Source: Paraflavitalea sp. CAU 1676
GTDB taxonomy: Bacteria; Bacteroidota; Bacteroidia; Chitinophagales; Chitinophagaceae
Assembly (NCBI RefSeq): GCF_029223285.1
Contig: NZ_JARHUJ010000004.1
Location: forward strand, 1-64,000
DNA: 64,000 nt
Direction: 5' to 3'
In this document: positions 1-9,742 of the stretch, one piece after another
How the letters are laid out: every line of letters starts with the position of its first letter
Numbering within the stretch: the stretch's first letter is position 1
The notes under the pieces: model-generated
What the model was told of the DNA's origin: nothing
The model's input: only the letters and a program-made list of their open reading frames with translations
Database searches by the model: none
Program-made: the position numbers and the translations under genes

Positions 1-70
1 CGAACAGAGTAGTTAAGCCCCTCATGGCCGATGGTACTGCACAACAATGCGGGAGAGTAGGTAGCTGCCA
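1..70 (+). rRNA. rrf: 5S ribosomal RNA, 3' part
   Basis: The first 70 bases match the 3' two thirds of a bacterial 5S rRNA: CCGATGGTACTGC, then GCGGGAGAGTAGGT and the closing GCTGCCA. About 40 bases of the 5' end lie outside the window. A factor-independent terminator follows at once, so this is the end of an rRNA operon whose 16S and 23S genes should lie to the left. The exact 3' end (68-71) is inferred. Confidence 0.9.
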
Positions 71-79
71 TATTTATTG

Positions 80-109
80 AGCCCTGTAGTAACCCTACAG
101 GGCTTTTTT
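80..109 (+). terminator. rRNA operon terminator
   Basis: A perfect 10-bp stem (AGCCCTGTAG at 80-89 with its complement at 95-104) has a 5-base loop and is followed by five T. It lies 10 bases after the 5S rRNA and ends the rRNA operon. Confidence 0.92.
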
Positions 110-217
110 GTTGCTATACATCACCACTCCCTCGCCCGCCACCCCCTCCCTCATTCCCATCCCGCCGATCCCACCGCAAATCATTAATTTTAGTGGTAAC
201 CAACACTACACGATCCC

Positions 218-3200
218 TTGCACAGCGCCAGCATTTGCCGCGTCCTCTGCCTCCTCTGGATGGCCCTTTGCTGCCGCTACGCCAGCGCGCAACACGAGCA
301 AGCCAACCAGCCACCCCTCGATTACCAGTTTACTGAACTCTCTGCCCGCCACGGCCTCCCCACCTCCGAAATACTCTCCCTCTGCCTCGATCATCGCCAG
401 CAACTCTGGATCGGCCACACAGCCGGCCTAAGCCGCTATGATGGCTATAATGTCTACAACTACCTCTATAGCTATAATAAACGCATTGGCAGGGTATACT
501 GCCTCCTGGAAGACACTACCCGCAATACACTTTGGATCGGCGCCGCAGGAGGGCTGTTCTATTACGATGGAACGGAAGTCAACGCCGTCAAACTTCGCGA
601 CCAAACGCTCCCTGTATACAGCTTACTCCAGCAGAACCTCCAACTCTGGGTAGGCACCGGCATGGGGCCGGCCCTCCTCGACAGTCAGCGGATCGCTCAA
701 ATCATGAAAGCCGACACCGTCAGTCTGATCAATGAAATAATACCGGCCTGGCGTTCACTCAAGCACGATCAACGCGCAAAGCAACTCGCCCTCCACACCA
801 ATGGAAACCTGCTCGTTGGTAATGCATCCCGTGTCTATGAAGTTGAGCCAGGCGGAATGAAAGAGATCTGGCGGTCAACACACCCGTCCGATCTACTAAA
901 CGGCATCAGTTGTACGGGAAAAGGAGAAGTGATGATCTGTGGCAACTTCAGCGGCGTAAACTATAAAGAGAACAACACCTGGAAAACCCTGCCCATACCA
1001 TTCATCACGGGAATGGATTTTCACCGGGAACAGGGCAACTGGTATTACTATAATGCAGAGGCGATCTTTCAGGTCGATATAGAAAAGAAAACATTCAAAC
1101 TGATCGTCTCCATCCCATTCGATCACCGCGAATGGGGCTCTGCCTTTACCTGCGATAAGGATGGTAACTTCTGGATCGCCACCCACGAGGGACTGCTTTA
1201 TGCAAAGCCGGCAATATTCAAAAGCCACCTGCAGGATGAACCGGAGGGATTCAATGAACTATACAGCCTATGCCTGCTCAAGGACGGAACGATCATAGCA
1301 GGAGGCAATCGTGGACGGCTCTTCAAACGAAGTGGGGATCGATTCGTAATGGCAACACCCCGGGATAAGCGGATATTCCCACAGGCAGAAATAAAAAGTA
1401 TCTGCCAAACCGCTGATGGAGAGATCTGGTACGGGAGCGGTTATCAGGGCCTGGCCCGCCAAACCCCCAAAGGTCTGCAATATTATTATCAGCAGGGAGT
1501 CGACAAAACATTCCTGCACGAGCAGCAACTCAGCAACGGAGAACTCTGGACAACGGGCGACAAGAACGTAACACGCATTCATAAGTACTCAAAAGATTCA
1601 CTCGTCTTTACACAGTACTCCTGGCGTCAGAACATAACCGATAATCCGCAGATCAGGAGTATCGTCGAAAGCCCCAATGGCCGTGTTTACGTTGGCAGTT
1701 CCTGGGCGTTGGCCACTGTTCGCGACAGTGCGCTTGAGCCGGTTCCATTGCACAAAGAACAATCATTCGCCATCAACGATATGCAGAAGGACCAGGCAGG
1801 TAAAGTGTGGATAGCTACGCAGGGAAATGGCTTATTGCATTGTTCTTTTGCAGGAGATAGCCTCGTTGTAGAGAAACAACTTACGGTAAACGAAGGCCTA
1901 TCTTCAGACATATTTGTTAAAATACTGGTTGACAAAGACAACATGTTATGGGCACTCGCCTACAACGGGCTCAACAGGATAGAAGAAAGGAATGGTGAAT
2001 ACCATATCGCATCCAGAGAGATCGACAGACAGCTCCTTAAAGGGGATTATCAGAATGCAGACATGCTGCAGGATAATCAGGGTACCATATGGATGGCAAC
2101 AAGCTCTGGCCTTTTGTCCTTCAACCCCGCGGTCTATACGCAAACACTCTCAGCGCCAACCCTCTTCCTGAGCAGTATTAAATTGATGGGCAACGGACGC
2201 ACACGCAATCTGCTCCCATACCAGCATGAATTCCTCCCCGCCATCCTTTCGCACAAGGAGAACACGCTTGAAATTCAATTCACAGGCATCAATTATAGTA
2301 ACCCGGCAGCCGTACAATACGAATACCGCCTCCGGGAGCAGGATACCGCCTGGATCAAATTGCACAACAACAGGCAGTTACTACTGAGCAGTATGCCTGC
2401 GGGATCGTACACACTACAGGTAAGAGCAAACGCAGGATCCGATCAATGGAGTAAAACCATTTCCTGGCGCTTTACCATATTGGCACCCTTCTGGCGCACT
2501 ACCTGGTTCGTCATCCTTGTATTCATAATTGCCGCGTTGATCAGCTTCCTGGTAATAAGAAGTAGAATGAAGAACCTGCGCAATAAAGCAGCAATACAAC
2601 GCGACTTTGAACGGCAGATCGCAAGAGTAAAAATGAATATGCTCCGCGCACAGATGAATCCGCACTTTATCTTCAATAGCCTCAACTCCATCAATAACTT
2701 TATATTGAAGAACGATCCGCAAAACGCCTCCGGATACCTCACCAAGTTTTCCCGGCTCATGCGCATGATCCTGGACAACTCGAGGAACGAGTGGGTGACC
2801 CTCGAAAACGAATTGAACGCGCTGGATCTATACATACAGCTGGAGGCGATCCGCTTCGACAATGTATTCAGGTACAAGCTGCACATCGACAAAACGATCA
2901 ATCCCGCACAGGTGGTTATACCACCGCTCATTATACAACCTTATGTCGAAAATGCGATCTGGCATGGGCTCTTGTATCGGGAGACGCCGGGAGGAATATT
3001 AAACCTGGAAATAAAAAGGGTGGGCGATACCCTGGAAATAATCGTGGAAGACAACGGCGTAGGTCGCGAAGCATCGGCCGCCATGCACAGCAGGTCGGCC
3101 CTGAAACGCAAAAGCCATGGCATGAAGATTACAGGAGAACGGTTGGATATCGTCAACATGACCTACAATGCCAATACCAGTGTAGCGGTCAGCGATTTGC

Positions 3201-3274
3201 ATGACGAAATCAATAGTGCGACCGGCACCCGCGTGCAGATCACACTGAATTACATTCAAAACAAAATGGCCTGA
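218..3274 (+). CDS. LytS-type sensor histidine kinase with two-component propeller domain
   Basis: A 1,018-residue membrane sensor kinase. After a signal peptide (residues 1-24, ending near YASAQ) come about 650 residues of repeated WIG/WIAT-containing blades typical of two-component regulator propeller repeats, then a Y_Y_Y-like domain (about 680-755), one membrane helix (about 764-785), and a His_kinase (PF06580) domain with NPHFIFNSLNSI around residue 816. The N-box reads PYVENAIWHG near 908. The periplasmic propeller should bind a ligand, often a glycan in this phylum, and the kinase should phosphorylate the regulator 2 bases downstream. The start is a TTG, the first possible start after an in-frame stop at 197-199; the next ATG (260) would destroy the signal peptide. 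The ligand is unknown; no SusC/SusD genes are nearby to suggest one. Confidence 0.92.
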   Translation: MHSASICRVLCLLWMALCCRYASAQHEQANQPPLDYQFTELSARHGLPTSEILSLCLDHRQQLWIGHTAGLSRYDGYNVYNYLYSYNKRIGRVYCLLEDTTRNTLWIGAAGGLFYYDGTEVNAVKLRDQTLPVYSLLQQNLQLWVGTGMGPALLDSQRIAQIMKADTVSLINEIIPAWRSLKHDQRAKQLALHTNGNLLVGNASRVYEVEPGGMKEIWRSTHPSDLLNGISCTGKGEVMICGNFSGVNYKENNTWKTLPIPFITGMDFHREQGNWYYYNAEAIFQVDIEKKTFKLIVSIPFDHREWGSAFTCDKDGNFWIATHEGLLYAKPAIFKSHLQDEPEGFNELYSLCLLKDGTIIAGGNRGRLFKRSGDRFVMATPRDKRIFPQAEIKSICQTADGEIWYGSGYQGLARQTPKGLQYYYQQGVDKTFLHEQQLSNGELWTTGDKNVTRIHKYSKDSLVFTQYSWRQNITDNPQIRSIVESPNGRVYVGSSWALATVRDSALEPVPLHKEQSFAINDMQKDQAGKVWIATQGNGLLHCSFAGDSLVVEKQLTVNEGLSSDIFVKILVDKDNMLWALAYNGLNRIEERNGEYHIASREIDRQLLKGDYQNADMLQDNQGTIWMATSSGLLSFNPAVYTQTLSAPTLFLSSIKLMGNGRTRNLLPYQHEFLPAILSHKENTLEIQFTGINYSNPAAVQYEYRLREQDTAWIKLHNNRQLLLSSMPAGSYTLQVRANAGSDQWSKTISWRFTILAPFWRTTWFVILVFIIAALISFLVIRSRMKNLRNKAAIQRDFERQIARVKMNMLRAQMNPHFIFNSLNSINNFILKNDPQNASGYLTKFSRLMRMILDNSRNEWVTLENELNALDLYIQLEAIRFDNVFRYKLHIDKTINPAQVVIPPLIIQPYVENAIWHGLLYRETPGGILNLEIKRVGDTLEIIVEDNGVGREASAAMHSRSALKRKSHGMKITGERLDIVNMTYNANTSVAVSDLHDEINSATGTRVQITLNYIQNKMA

Positions 3275-3276
3275 CA

Positions 3277-4020
3277 ATGAAAGCCATTATCGTAGACGAT
3301 GAAAAGCATTGCCGCGAATCTCTGCAAGCCCTGTTGCAAAGGCATTGTCCACAGGTGGAGATAGTGGCCAGTTGTGCCGACGCCATGACTGCCATCAGTG
3401 CAATAGAGCAACACAAACCCGACGTGGTATTTCTCGATATCGAAATGCCGCGCATGAATGCATTCGATCTGCTGGCCCGGATACCCGACATTGATTTCGA
3501 GATCGTATTCACCACAGCCTACGATCAATACGCCATCCGTGCCATCAAATGCAGCGCATTGGATTACCTCCTCAAGCCGGTTGATGTAGCCGAACTGAAA
3601 CAGGCCATCGAAAAGCTGGAACACCGGCCACGCTACCGGATTGGTAAGGAGCAACTGCAGCAAATGGTCAATAACTTCAGCAGTACCGTACAACAGGATT
3701 TTAAGCTCATCATAGCCACCCTCGATGGCAACTATTTCCTGCAAACCGACGAGATCATGTATTGTGCAGGCAACGACAATTATACCCATTTTTACCTCAC
3801 CAAAGCGCGAAAACTGGTCAGCGCCAGGACCCTGAAAGAATATGAAGAATTGTTGGCGGCACAAGGGTTCCTGCGTATCCATAAATCTTACCTGGTCAAC
3901 CTGAAGTATGCCGTAAAGTATTCAAGAGCCAACGCCACACTGATACTGGAAGACTACACCGCATTGGAAGTGTCCCGGCGGAAAAGGGATGCAGTCATCA
4001 ATGCATTGTTCAATAAGTAA
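3277..4020 (+). CDS. LytTR-family response regulator
   Basis: A 247-residue response regulator. The receiver domain (1-120) has the acidic pair D7-D8, phospho-acceptor D54 in FLDIEMP, T79 and K100 (YLLKPVD). The LytTR DNA-binding domain spans about 140-245, ending in EVSRRKRDAV. The ATG lies 2 bases after the stop of the LytS-type kinase, so the two are translationally coupled and form a cognate pair. Targets cannot be read from the sequence; the downstream M23 gene is a candidate but has its own 215-base leader region. Confidence 0.95.
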   Translation: MKAIIVDDEKHCRESLQALLQRHCPQVEIVASCADAMTAISAIEQHKPDVVFLDIEMPRMNAFDLLARIPDIDFEIVFTTAYDQYAIRAIKCSALDYLLKPVDVAELKQAIEKLEHRPRYRIGKEQLQQMVNNFSSTVQQDFKLIIATLDGNYFLQTDEIMYCAGNDNYTHFYLTKARKLVSARTLKEYEELLAAQGFLRIHKSYLVNLKYAVKYSRANATLILEDYTALEVSRRKRDAVINALFNK

Positions 4021-4235
4021 AAGACCTGCACCAATAGCCCGTTGACCGTTTCCTCAACCACCGCCCGTTCGCTCGCCTGATACAGATTAGGTTGTTTACT
4101 TAATCTTACTTTATACCGTCATATTCAATAGCCCCACAGAAAGATCGATTACTATACCTTATCGGATAACTAACCTCGCATTTCTGATAGTAGCAACAAC
4201 AAGACTGGTTTTACCATAACCTTAAAATATCAACT

Positions 4236-5975
4236 ATGGATCGGAAACTTGTGTATCCGTTACTATTATTACTACTATCGGTTACCTATGCAGGCACAGC
4301 CCAGGACTTCTACTCGGGCGTATGGCGAAAAGGAAACGGCAGCACCTACCTATGGTCGGGTGTATCCTGGGCCGACTTCAATAAGAAGTGGGCAGAGCTC
4401 GCCAAACAAAATCTTCGGCTCATCGACATCGAAACCTACGAATCAGGTGGCAAACGCTATTTCTCGGGCGTTTGGGAAGGGGGGAATGATGGCTATGCCC
4501 TCACACCCGCCGGCCTCGACTGGGCAGCATTCAACAAATTCTGGAGCGACTACAGCAAAACGCTCCGGCTCATCGATATTGAAACGTACGCTGAAGGGGG
4601 GAAACAGTATTTTCTGGGCGTATTCAGAGAAGGCAAAGATGGATACGCCCTTACCCCCGCAGGTCTTGATTGGGCAGGTTTCAATAAGTTCTGGAGCGAT
4701 TACAGCAAGACGCTCCGGCTGATTGATATAGAAACCTATACTGCGGGAGGCAAACGCTATTTTCTGGGCGTATTCCGGCAGGGGAACGACGGATATGTAC
4801 TGTCTCCCTATGGGATGGACTGGCCACAGTTCACCAAATACTGGGAGGATCGGGGAAAGGAAAACCTCCGCCTCATCGACATGGAGTCCTACAACGAAAA
4901 TGGCAAGCGGATCTTCCTCGGAGTATGGCGCCAGGGCACGGACGGCTATTACCTATGGCATGGAGCCGACTGGCAAAGTTTTACCTCCAAATGGGCTGAG
5001 TTGAACGGCAGCAACCTGCAATTGATCGACATGGAAACCATTGATGGCTCCTGCCCCGCAGGCTGCCTCAACCAGGCATTGATGGCCGACAATCCATCCA
5101 CCTCGGGGCGAGACACCTATGATTACGGAATATACGCCACCTCACAGCATTGCGAAGAGGAGCCGGCAAACTGCCCAAGTCCGGGATCGGGAGCCAGGGT
5201 GTATTATCGCTGGCCCAACCTCAAGCTGGGCAACGATTACTACGTCCGTAATTCTGTGTTGTACGATGCAGACGATAAGATCTTCACCTTACCATTTAAG
5301 GAAAAGGCATCCGACATGTCAAAGAACGGCTGGCTGTATTCACCCGGCGCCTGGCACCACGCCATAGACTATTCGAGAAAAGATGGGAAAACCTTTCAGC
5401 TCACGGCAGCAGCAGCCGGAAAGGTGGTTTATGCAGGATACGATGAATGGTCTGGCAATACCATCATCATCAGCCACAATGCCGGTGGTAAAAAGGATGC
5501 TTACCGAACAATCTATATGCACGTAAGAAATGGCGCCGATAACGACTGCGCCGCTGCCTGGAGTAAAAGTCAGCCCACTTTGAATCAGGCCGCCAATGAT
5601 CCAACCAGGGTCAAGTACGAGAACCATTTGAAAAATACGGGATGTCCGCTTAAAGTGTCCGACAGGAATCCGGACGCAGGGTGGTGGGGAACCAACTCAC
5701 AAAAGATCAGTAGTGATTTGGTCGGCAAAAATGTGCAGGCTGGCGATGTCATTGGATGGGCCGGAAGTACCGGACCCGGGGGGCAGGCCGCCAATCACCT
5801 GCACATTTTCTTCGCACACCGCGATCCGGGCGATAAGCGCTGGTATTTCTTTGATCCTTATGGCATCTATGGAACCCCCGATTGTTACCCATCGGAAGTA
5901 GACGGCGCCATCAACACCCCCTGCGCACGCTACCCGGTGGCCTGGAAGAACGGCAAACCCGATTACGCACAGTAG
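4236..5975 (+). CDS. Secreted M23 endopeptidase with five BTRD1-like repeats
   Basis: A 579-residue exported protein. The signal peptide is residues 1-22. Five repeats with an exact 50-residue period (starting near 24, 74, 124, 174 and 224) share FxGVW/F, W-x-x-F-x-K-x-W and LRLIDIETY; they resemble the bacterial tandem repeat domain of polyglycine hydrolases (PF17660). Repeats 2 and 3 are nearly identical, which suggests recent duplication. The C-terminal half is an M23 (LytM/lysostaphin) zinc peptidase: H374-x3-D378 in HHAIDYS and H521-L-H523 in NHLHIFF supply the metal ligands and catalytic histidine. It should cut peptide cross-links in peptidoglycan or another Gly-rich polymer. The domain pairing is unusual. 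It is probably a single-gene unit, with 19 bases before the next open frame but 79 before the likely ApbE start. Confidence 0.85.
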   Translation: MDRKLVYPLLLLLLSVTYAGTAQDFYSGVWRKGNGSTYLWSGVSWADFNKKWAELAKQNLRLIDIETYESGGKRYFSGVWEGGNDGYALTPAGLDWAAFNKFWSDYSKTLRLIDIETYAEGGKQYFLGVFREGKDGYALTPAGLDWAGFNKFWSDYSKTLRLIDIETYTAGGKRYFLGVFRQGNDGYVLSPYGMDWPQFTKYWEDRGKENLRLIDMESYNENGKRIFLGVWRQGTDGYYLWHGADWQSFTSKWAELNGSNLQLIDMETIDGSCPAGCLNQALMADNPSTSGRDTYDYGIYATSQHCEEEPANCPSPGSGARVYYRWPNLKLGNDYYVRNSVLYDADDKIFTLPFKEKASDMSKNGWLYSPGAWHHAIDYSRKDGKTFQLTAAAAGKVVYAGYDEWSGNTIIISHNAGGKKDAYRTIYMHVRNGADNDCAAAWSKSQPTLNQAANDPTRVKYENHLKNTGCPLKVSDRNPDAGWWGTNSQKISSDLVGKNVQAGDVIGWAGSTGPGGQAANHLHIFFAHRDPGDKRWYFFDPYGIYGTPDCYPSEVDGAINTPCARYPVAWKNGKPDYAQ

Positions 5976-6041
5976 CCATCAGGTACGGAATCGTTTGCGT
6001 AATTTTAAGCAGGATTCCTCATTCTGCAACCGGGCATTATT

Positions 6042-6049
6042 TATATTTG
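6042..6049 (+). promoter_or_regulatory. -7 element TATATTTG, apparently leaderless
   Basis: TATATTTG matches the Bacteroidota -7 consensus TAnnTTTG. Its last base is only 5 bases before the ATG at 6055, so transcription should begin at or within a base or two of the start codon. No clear TTTG is found 19-21 bases upstream. Confidence 0.5.
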
Positions 6050-6054
6050 TCCGG

Positions 6055-7065
6055 ATGAGGAACCTGCTTTTTTTCCTACCCCTTATATTGTGCGGAGCTG
6101 TTGTATACAAAGCAGAACCTATTAGGGCATTTAAGATCACAGGCCACGCACAGGGAACTACCTACCAGGTAACCTATTACTCAACTGATAGTCTGGTCAC
6201 CAAAGCACAGGTCGACAGCCTGCTCACCTCGATCGACTCCTCACTCTCTATTTACAAAACTTACTCCCTCATCAGCCGTTTCAACCAGGCTGAAGCAAAC
6301 ATTAAAATGGATGCTCATTTGGCCACCGTGGTCAATAAATCCATAGAAACCTACCGGCAAACGGAGGGAGTATTCGATATTACCGTCCAACCACTGGTAC
6401 AGGCCTGGGGATTTGGCCCGAAGAAAACGGACAAGCTGCCGGATTCTGCCACGATCATTTCCCTCAAACAATGCGTAGATAGCCGTTACTTACAGGTAAA
6501 TGGTCTGCAGCTCACAAAGGCGAAGCCCTGCGTGAAGATAGACGTGAACGGGATTGCTCAAGGCTATAGTGTAGACGTAGTGGCCTCGTTCCTGGATAGT
6601 AAACATATAAAGAATTACCTGGTAGAGATCGGTGGCGAGATCAGGATCAAAGGACATCGGCAGCCATCGAATGAAAAGATGAAAATTGGGATCGAAGCAC
6701 CCGGCGAAGATGAGTTCCAACTCTCATTACTGCAAAAGATCATTTCGCTCGATAGTGGCGCCATCACTACATCAGGAAGTTACCGGAAGTTCTATGAAAG
6801 CGGTGGGAAAAGGATATCGCATATCATCGATCCCCGCACCGGCTATTCAAACCAAAGTGAACTGATCAGCGTCACCGTCTATGCACCCGATGCCATGACC
6901 GCCGACGCCTACGACAATGCGCTGATGGTAATGGGCCTGCAGAAAGCAATGAACTTTGTAGAGAACAGGAAAGACCTGGCTGCTTACTTTATTTACCGTG
7001 ATAAGCAAGGTAAGATCAGCGATACGGCAACCAGCAGCTTTAATAAGTTGGTGAACAAACAATGA
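6055..7065 (+). CDS. apbE: FAD:protein FMN transferase (ApbE family)
   Basis: A 336-residue protein that moves FMN from FAD to a Thr of a partner flavoprotein such as NqrB, NqrC or RnfG, acting outside the cytoplasmic membrane. The ATG at 6055 gives a hydrophobic signal segment (MRNLLFFLPLILCGAVVY); an upstream ATG at 5995 is in frame but would add 20 unlikely residues and precede the promoter element. ApbE landmarks are GHAQGTTYQVTYY, DVNGIAQGYSVD, EIGGEIRIKG and the metal/flavin region SGSYRKFYESGGKRISHIIDPRTGY (residues about 240-265, shown here only in outline). No NQR or RNF gene is in the window, so the target is elsewhere. Confidence 0.93.
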   Translation: MRNLLFFLPLILCGAVVYKAEPIRAFKITGHAQGTTYQVTYYSTDSLVTKAQVDSLLTSIDSSLSIYKTYSLISRFNQAEANIKMDAHLATVVNKSIETYRQTEGVFDITVQPLVQAWGFGPKKTDKLPDSATIISLKQCVDSRYLQVNGLQLTKAKPCVKIDVNGIAQGYSVDVVASFLDSKHIKNYLVEIGGEIRIKGHRQPSNEKMKIGIEAPGEDEFQLSLLQKIISLDSGAITTSGSYRKFYESGGKRISHIIDPRTGYSNQSELISVTVYAPDAMTADAYDNALMVMGLQKAMNFVENRKDLAAYFIYRDKQGKISDTATSSFNKLVNKQ

Positions 7066-7114
7066 TTCGAAACCATGACGGCGGGCATAGACCCGGCCGC
7101 ATACAATGCACCAT

Positions 7115-8320
7115 ATGAGCAGAAGAAAATTCTTACAACAGGCAGGAGCACTTACCGGCGGACTCCTTTTGCACAATCAGTTGCTCCAGGCCTTTGCCAC
7201 CCCCTATGCAGAAAAACTGAATGTAGCCGTCATTGGATGCGGCGACAGAGGTACCGGCATCATGTCGGTGATGCGCGAATTACCGGAACTATTCAACATA
7301 GTTGGCATTTGTGATATCCTTGATTTTCGCATCGACTATGCACGGAAAGTAGCAGGCGCATCCGCTCCAAAGGAATATAAAGATTACCGCAAGCTGCTCG
7401 AGGACAAGACCATCCAGGCGGTGGTGATCGCTACGCCGCTCAACATGCATTACCCGATTGCATCCGACGCATTGAATGCCGGCAAGCATGTTTTCCTCGA
7501 AAAGACCATGACCTACAATATACCGCAGGCCATAAAGCTGGTGCAGCAAGTAAAGCAACATCCCGGTCAGGTATTACAGGTAGGTCACCAATACCGGTAT
7601 GTACCCCTGTACTTCAAGGTAAAGGAAATGATCGAAAAAGGATACCTCGGCAAGATCACCCACATCGATTGCCGTTGGGATCGCAACTGGAACTGGCGCA
7701 GGCCCGTACCTGCCGGTTACAACGATAAGGAAGTGAACTGGCGCATGTACAAAGCCTATTCGGGCGGCCTCGTGGCCGAACTCCTGTCGCATCAGATCGA
7801 CTTCATCAACTGGGCATTCAATACCCATCCCGATCAGATCATCGGCACCGGAGGCATCGACTTCTATAAAGACGGACGTGAAACCTACGACAACGTATCG
7901 GTAGTGCTCCGCTACAATAAGGAAAACATGATCGGCAACTTCGGCGCCACCTGCGGCAACGCGCGCGAAGGGTATATATTCAAATTAAAAGGGACGAAAG
8001 GAACAGTCGCCCTGTTGGTGAATGAAGGTATATTTTATCCCGAAGCAGCTGCCCGGAAAGAACTGGAAACAGTAGATGGCGTGAGCAGCGCCACCAAAAT
8101 AGAATGGAACAAAGATGGAGGCATACCCATCCTGAAGGAGCCTATGAAAGACGGCACCTGGTATGCCCTGCAGGACTTCCACAAATGCATCGTGGAAAAA
8201 CAGAAGCCTGTTTCGAACGTGATCACCGGAGCCACCACGGCCGTTTGCGTACATCTCGCCAACGAGGCAGCGTACAGCCATGCCACACAAAACTGGAAAC
8301 CAGCCTATAACTTCTCATAA
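7115..8320 (+). CDS. Tat-exported Gfo/Idh/MocA family oxidoreductase
   Basis: A 401-residue NAD(P)-dependent sugar oxidoreductase. It begins with a twin-arginine signal (SRRKFLQQAG, then a hydrophobic run to about residue 28), followed by a Rossmann domain with VIGCGDRGTGI, the EKTM motif of the family (EKP-like), and a C-terminal alpha/beta domain. The in-frame ATG at 7106 adds only three residues; 7115 puts the twin arginines at the usual place. It is 15 bases upstream of a double DUF1080 gene. Gfo/Idh/MocA with DUF1080 is the pairing known from the 3-keto-glycoside route, in which a sugar hydroxyl at C3 is oxidised and the glycosidic bond is then cleaved by elimination. Export by Tat with a bound cofactor fits a periplasmic role. 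The substrate is not known. Confidence 0.88.
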   Translation: MSRRKFLQQAGALTGGLLLHNQLLQAFATPYAEKLNVAVIGCGDRGTGIMSVMRELPELFNIVGICDILDFRIDYARKVAGASAPKEYKDYRKLLEDKTIQAVVIATPLNMHYPIASDALNAGKHVFLEKTMTYNIPQAIKLVQQVKQHPGQVLQVGHQYRYVPLYFKVKEMIEKGYLGKITHIDCRWDRNWNWRRPVPAGYNDKEVNWRMYKAYSGGLVAELLSHQIDFINWAFNTHPDQIIGTGGIDFYKDGRETYDNVSVVLRYNKENMIGNFGATCGNAREGYIFKLKGTKGTVALLVNEGIFYPEAAARKELETVDGVSSATKIEWNKDGGIPILKEPMKDGTWYALQDFHKCIVEKQKPVSNVITGATTAVCVHLANEAAYSHATQNWKPAYNFS

Positions 8321-8335
8321 TTATTACCACGCGAT

Positions 8336-9706
8336 ATGAAAAAGATTCCTTTCCTTTTAGCAATGACCATGCTGGCCGGCGGCGCTTTCGCACAAAAGCA
8401 AACCGGTGGATGGACCAATCTCTTTGATGGAAAAACCCTGGATGGCTGGAAGAAGCTATCTGGCAATGCCGAATACACTATCGAGAACAACTCGATAACA
8501 GGCATAACCTCCCTCAATACCCCCAATACTTTTCTCGTAACAGAAAAGGAATTCGGCGACTTTGTACTCGAACTCGAAGTATTGATGGAAGATACCACTT
8601 CCAACTCCGGTATACAGTTCAGAAGCCACCTCAATCCTGAAGGCAACAACGGAAAGGGCAGGGTGTATGGCTACCAGTTCGAGATCGACCCATCCGCACG
8701 CCGCTGGTCGGGTGGCATCTACGACGAAGCAAGAAGGGATTGGTTGTATCCCCTCGATCTCAATCCTGCTGCCAAAACCGCCTTTAAGAATGGCCAGTTC
8801 AATAAAGTACGTATCGAGTGCATTGGGCACGATTTACGCACCTGGGTCAACGGCATCGCCACAGCGCATGTAGTAGACACCTTCGATGCCAGCGGTTTTA
8901 TCGCGCTGCAGGTACATAGCATTGGCAAGCCCGAACAGGCAGGAAAGAAGATCTTCTGGAAGAACATCCGGATCAAAACATCCGGATTGAAACCATCACC
9001 TGCCTCAAAGACTACTTATGTGGTCAATACCATTCCCAACAACCTTTCGGCAGCCGAAAAACAAGCAGGCTACAACATGTTGTTTGATGGGGCCAGCACG
9101 AAAGGCTGGAAAGGAGCCTACAAACCTGGGTTCCCCGATAAAGGATGGGAAGTGAAGGACGGAAGCCTGAATGTGATGGCAGCAAGTGGAGCAGAATCTA
9201 CCAACGGTGGTGATATCGTAACCACCAAACAATACGGCGCCTTCGACCTTTCTTTCCAGTTCAGGCTCACTACCGGTGCCAATAGCGGCTTAAAATATTT
9301 CGTAACGCTTACCGAGAACAATCCGGGCTCCGCCATCGGATTGGAATACCAGGTGCTTGATGATAAGGTACACCCCGATGCCAAAATGGGCCGCGATGGA
9401 AACCGTACCATGTCGTCGCTCTACGATCTCATCGCCGCTAAGAAGTCGGATCGCTTTGTTCGTCCTCCGGGGCAGTGGAACTATGCCCGCGTGATCGTTT
9501 ATCCAAACAACCACGTTGAGCACTACCTCAATGGCATTAAAGTGTTGGAATATGAGCGTGGATCACAGGCATTCCGCGACCTGGTGGCCATCAGCAAATA
9601 CAAGAAATGGACAAACTTCGGAGAGGCCAAAACGGGATACATTCTGCTGCAGGACCACGGCAATGATGTAAGCTACCGCAGCATCAAAATAAAGGAACTG
9701 AAATAA
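8336..9706 (+). CDS. Double DUF1080 (3-keto-disaccharide hydrolase-like) protein
   Basis: A 456-residue secreted protein with a Sec signal peptide (1-19, GGAFAQ). Two copies of the DUF1080/PF06439 concanavalin-like domain follow: residues about 25-215, starting WTNLFDGKTLDGWKK, and about 240-455, starting YNMLFDGASTKGWKG. Each carries SGIQFR or SGLKYFV and a YQFEID or YQVLDD strand. Single-domain DUF1080 proteins cleave 3-keto-glycosides; the tandem form may be bifunctional or have one substrate-binding copy. It is co-directional with, and 15 bases after, the Tat-exported oxidoreductase. A strong terminator at 9743 closes the unit. Confidence 0.88.
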   Translation: MKKIPFLLAMTMLAGGAFAQKQTGGWTNLFDGKTLDGWKKLSGNAEYTIENNSITGITSLNTPNTFLVTEKEFGDFVLELEVLMEDTTSNSGIQFRSHLNPEGNNGKGRVYGYQFEIDPSARRWSGGIYDEARRDWLYPLDLNPAAKTAFKNGQFNKVRIECIGHDLRTWVNGIATAHVVDTFDASGFIALQVHSIGKPEQAGKKIFWKNIRIKTSGLKPSPASKTTYVVNTIPNNLSAAEKQAGYNMLFDGASTKGWKGAYKPGFPDKGWEVKDGSLNVMAASGAESTNGGDIVTTKQYGAFDLSFQFRLTTGANSGLKYFVTLTENNPGSAIGLEYQVLDDKVHPDAKMGRDGNRTMSSLYDLIAAKKSDRFVRPPGQWNYARVIVYPNNHVEHYLNGIKVLEYERGSQAFRDLVAISKYKKWTNFGEAKTGYILLQDHGNDVSYRSIKIKELK

Positions 9707-9742
9707 TCTCCGGCGTTTAACAACGCCCGGTAGCATCGATCG

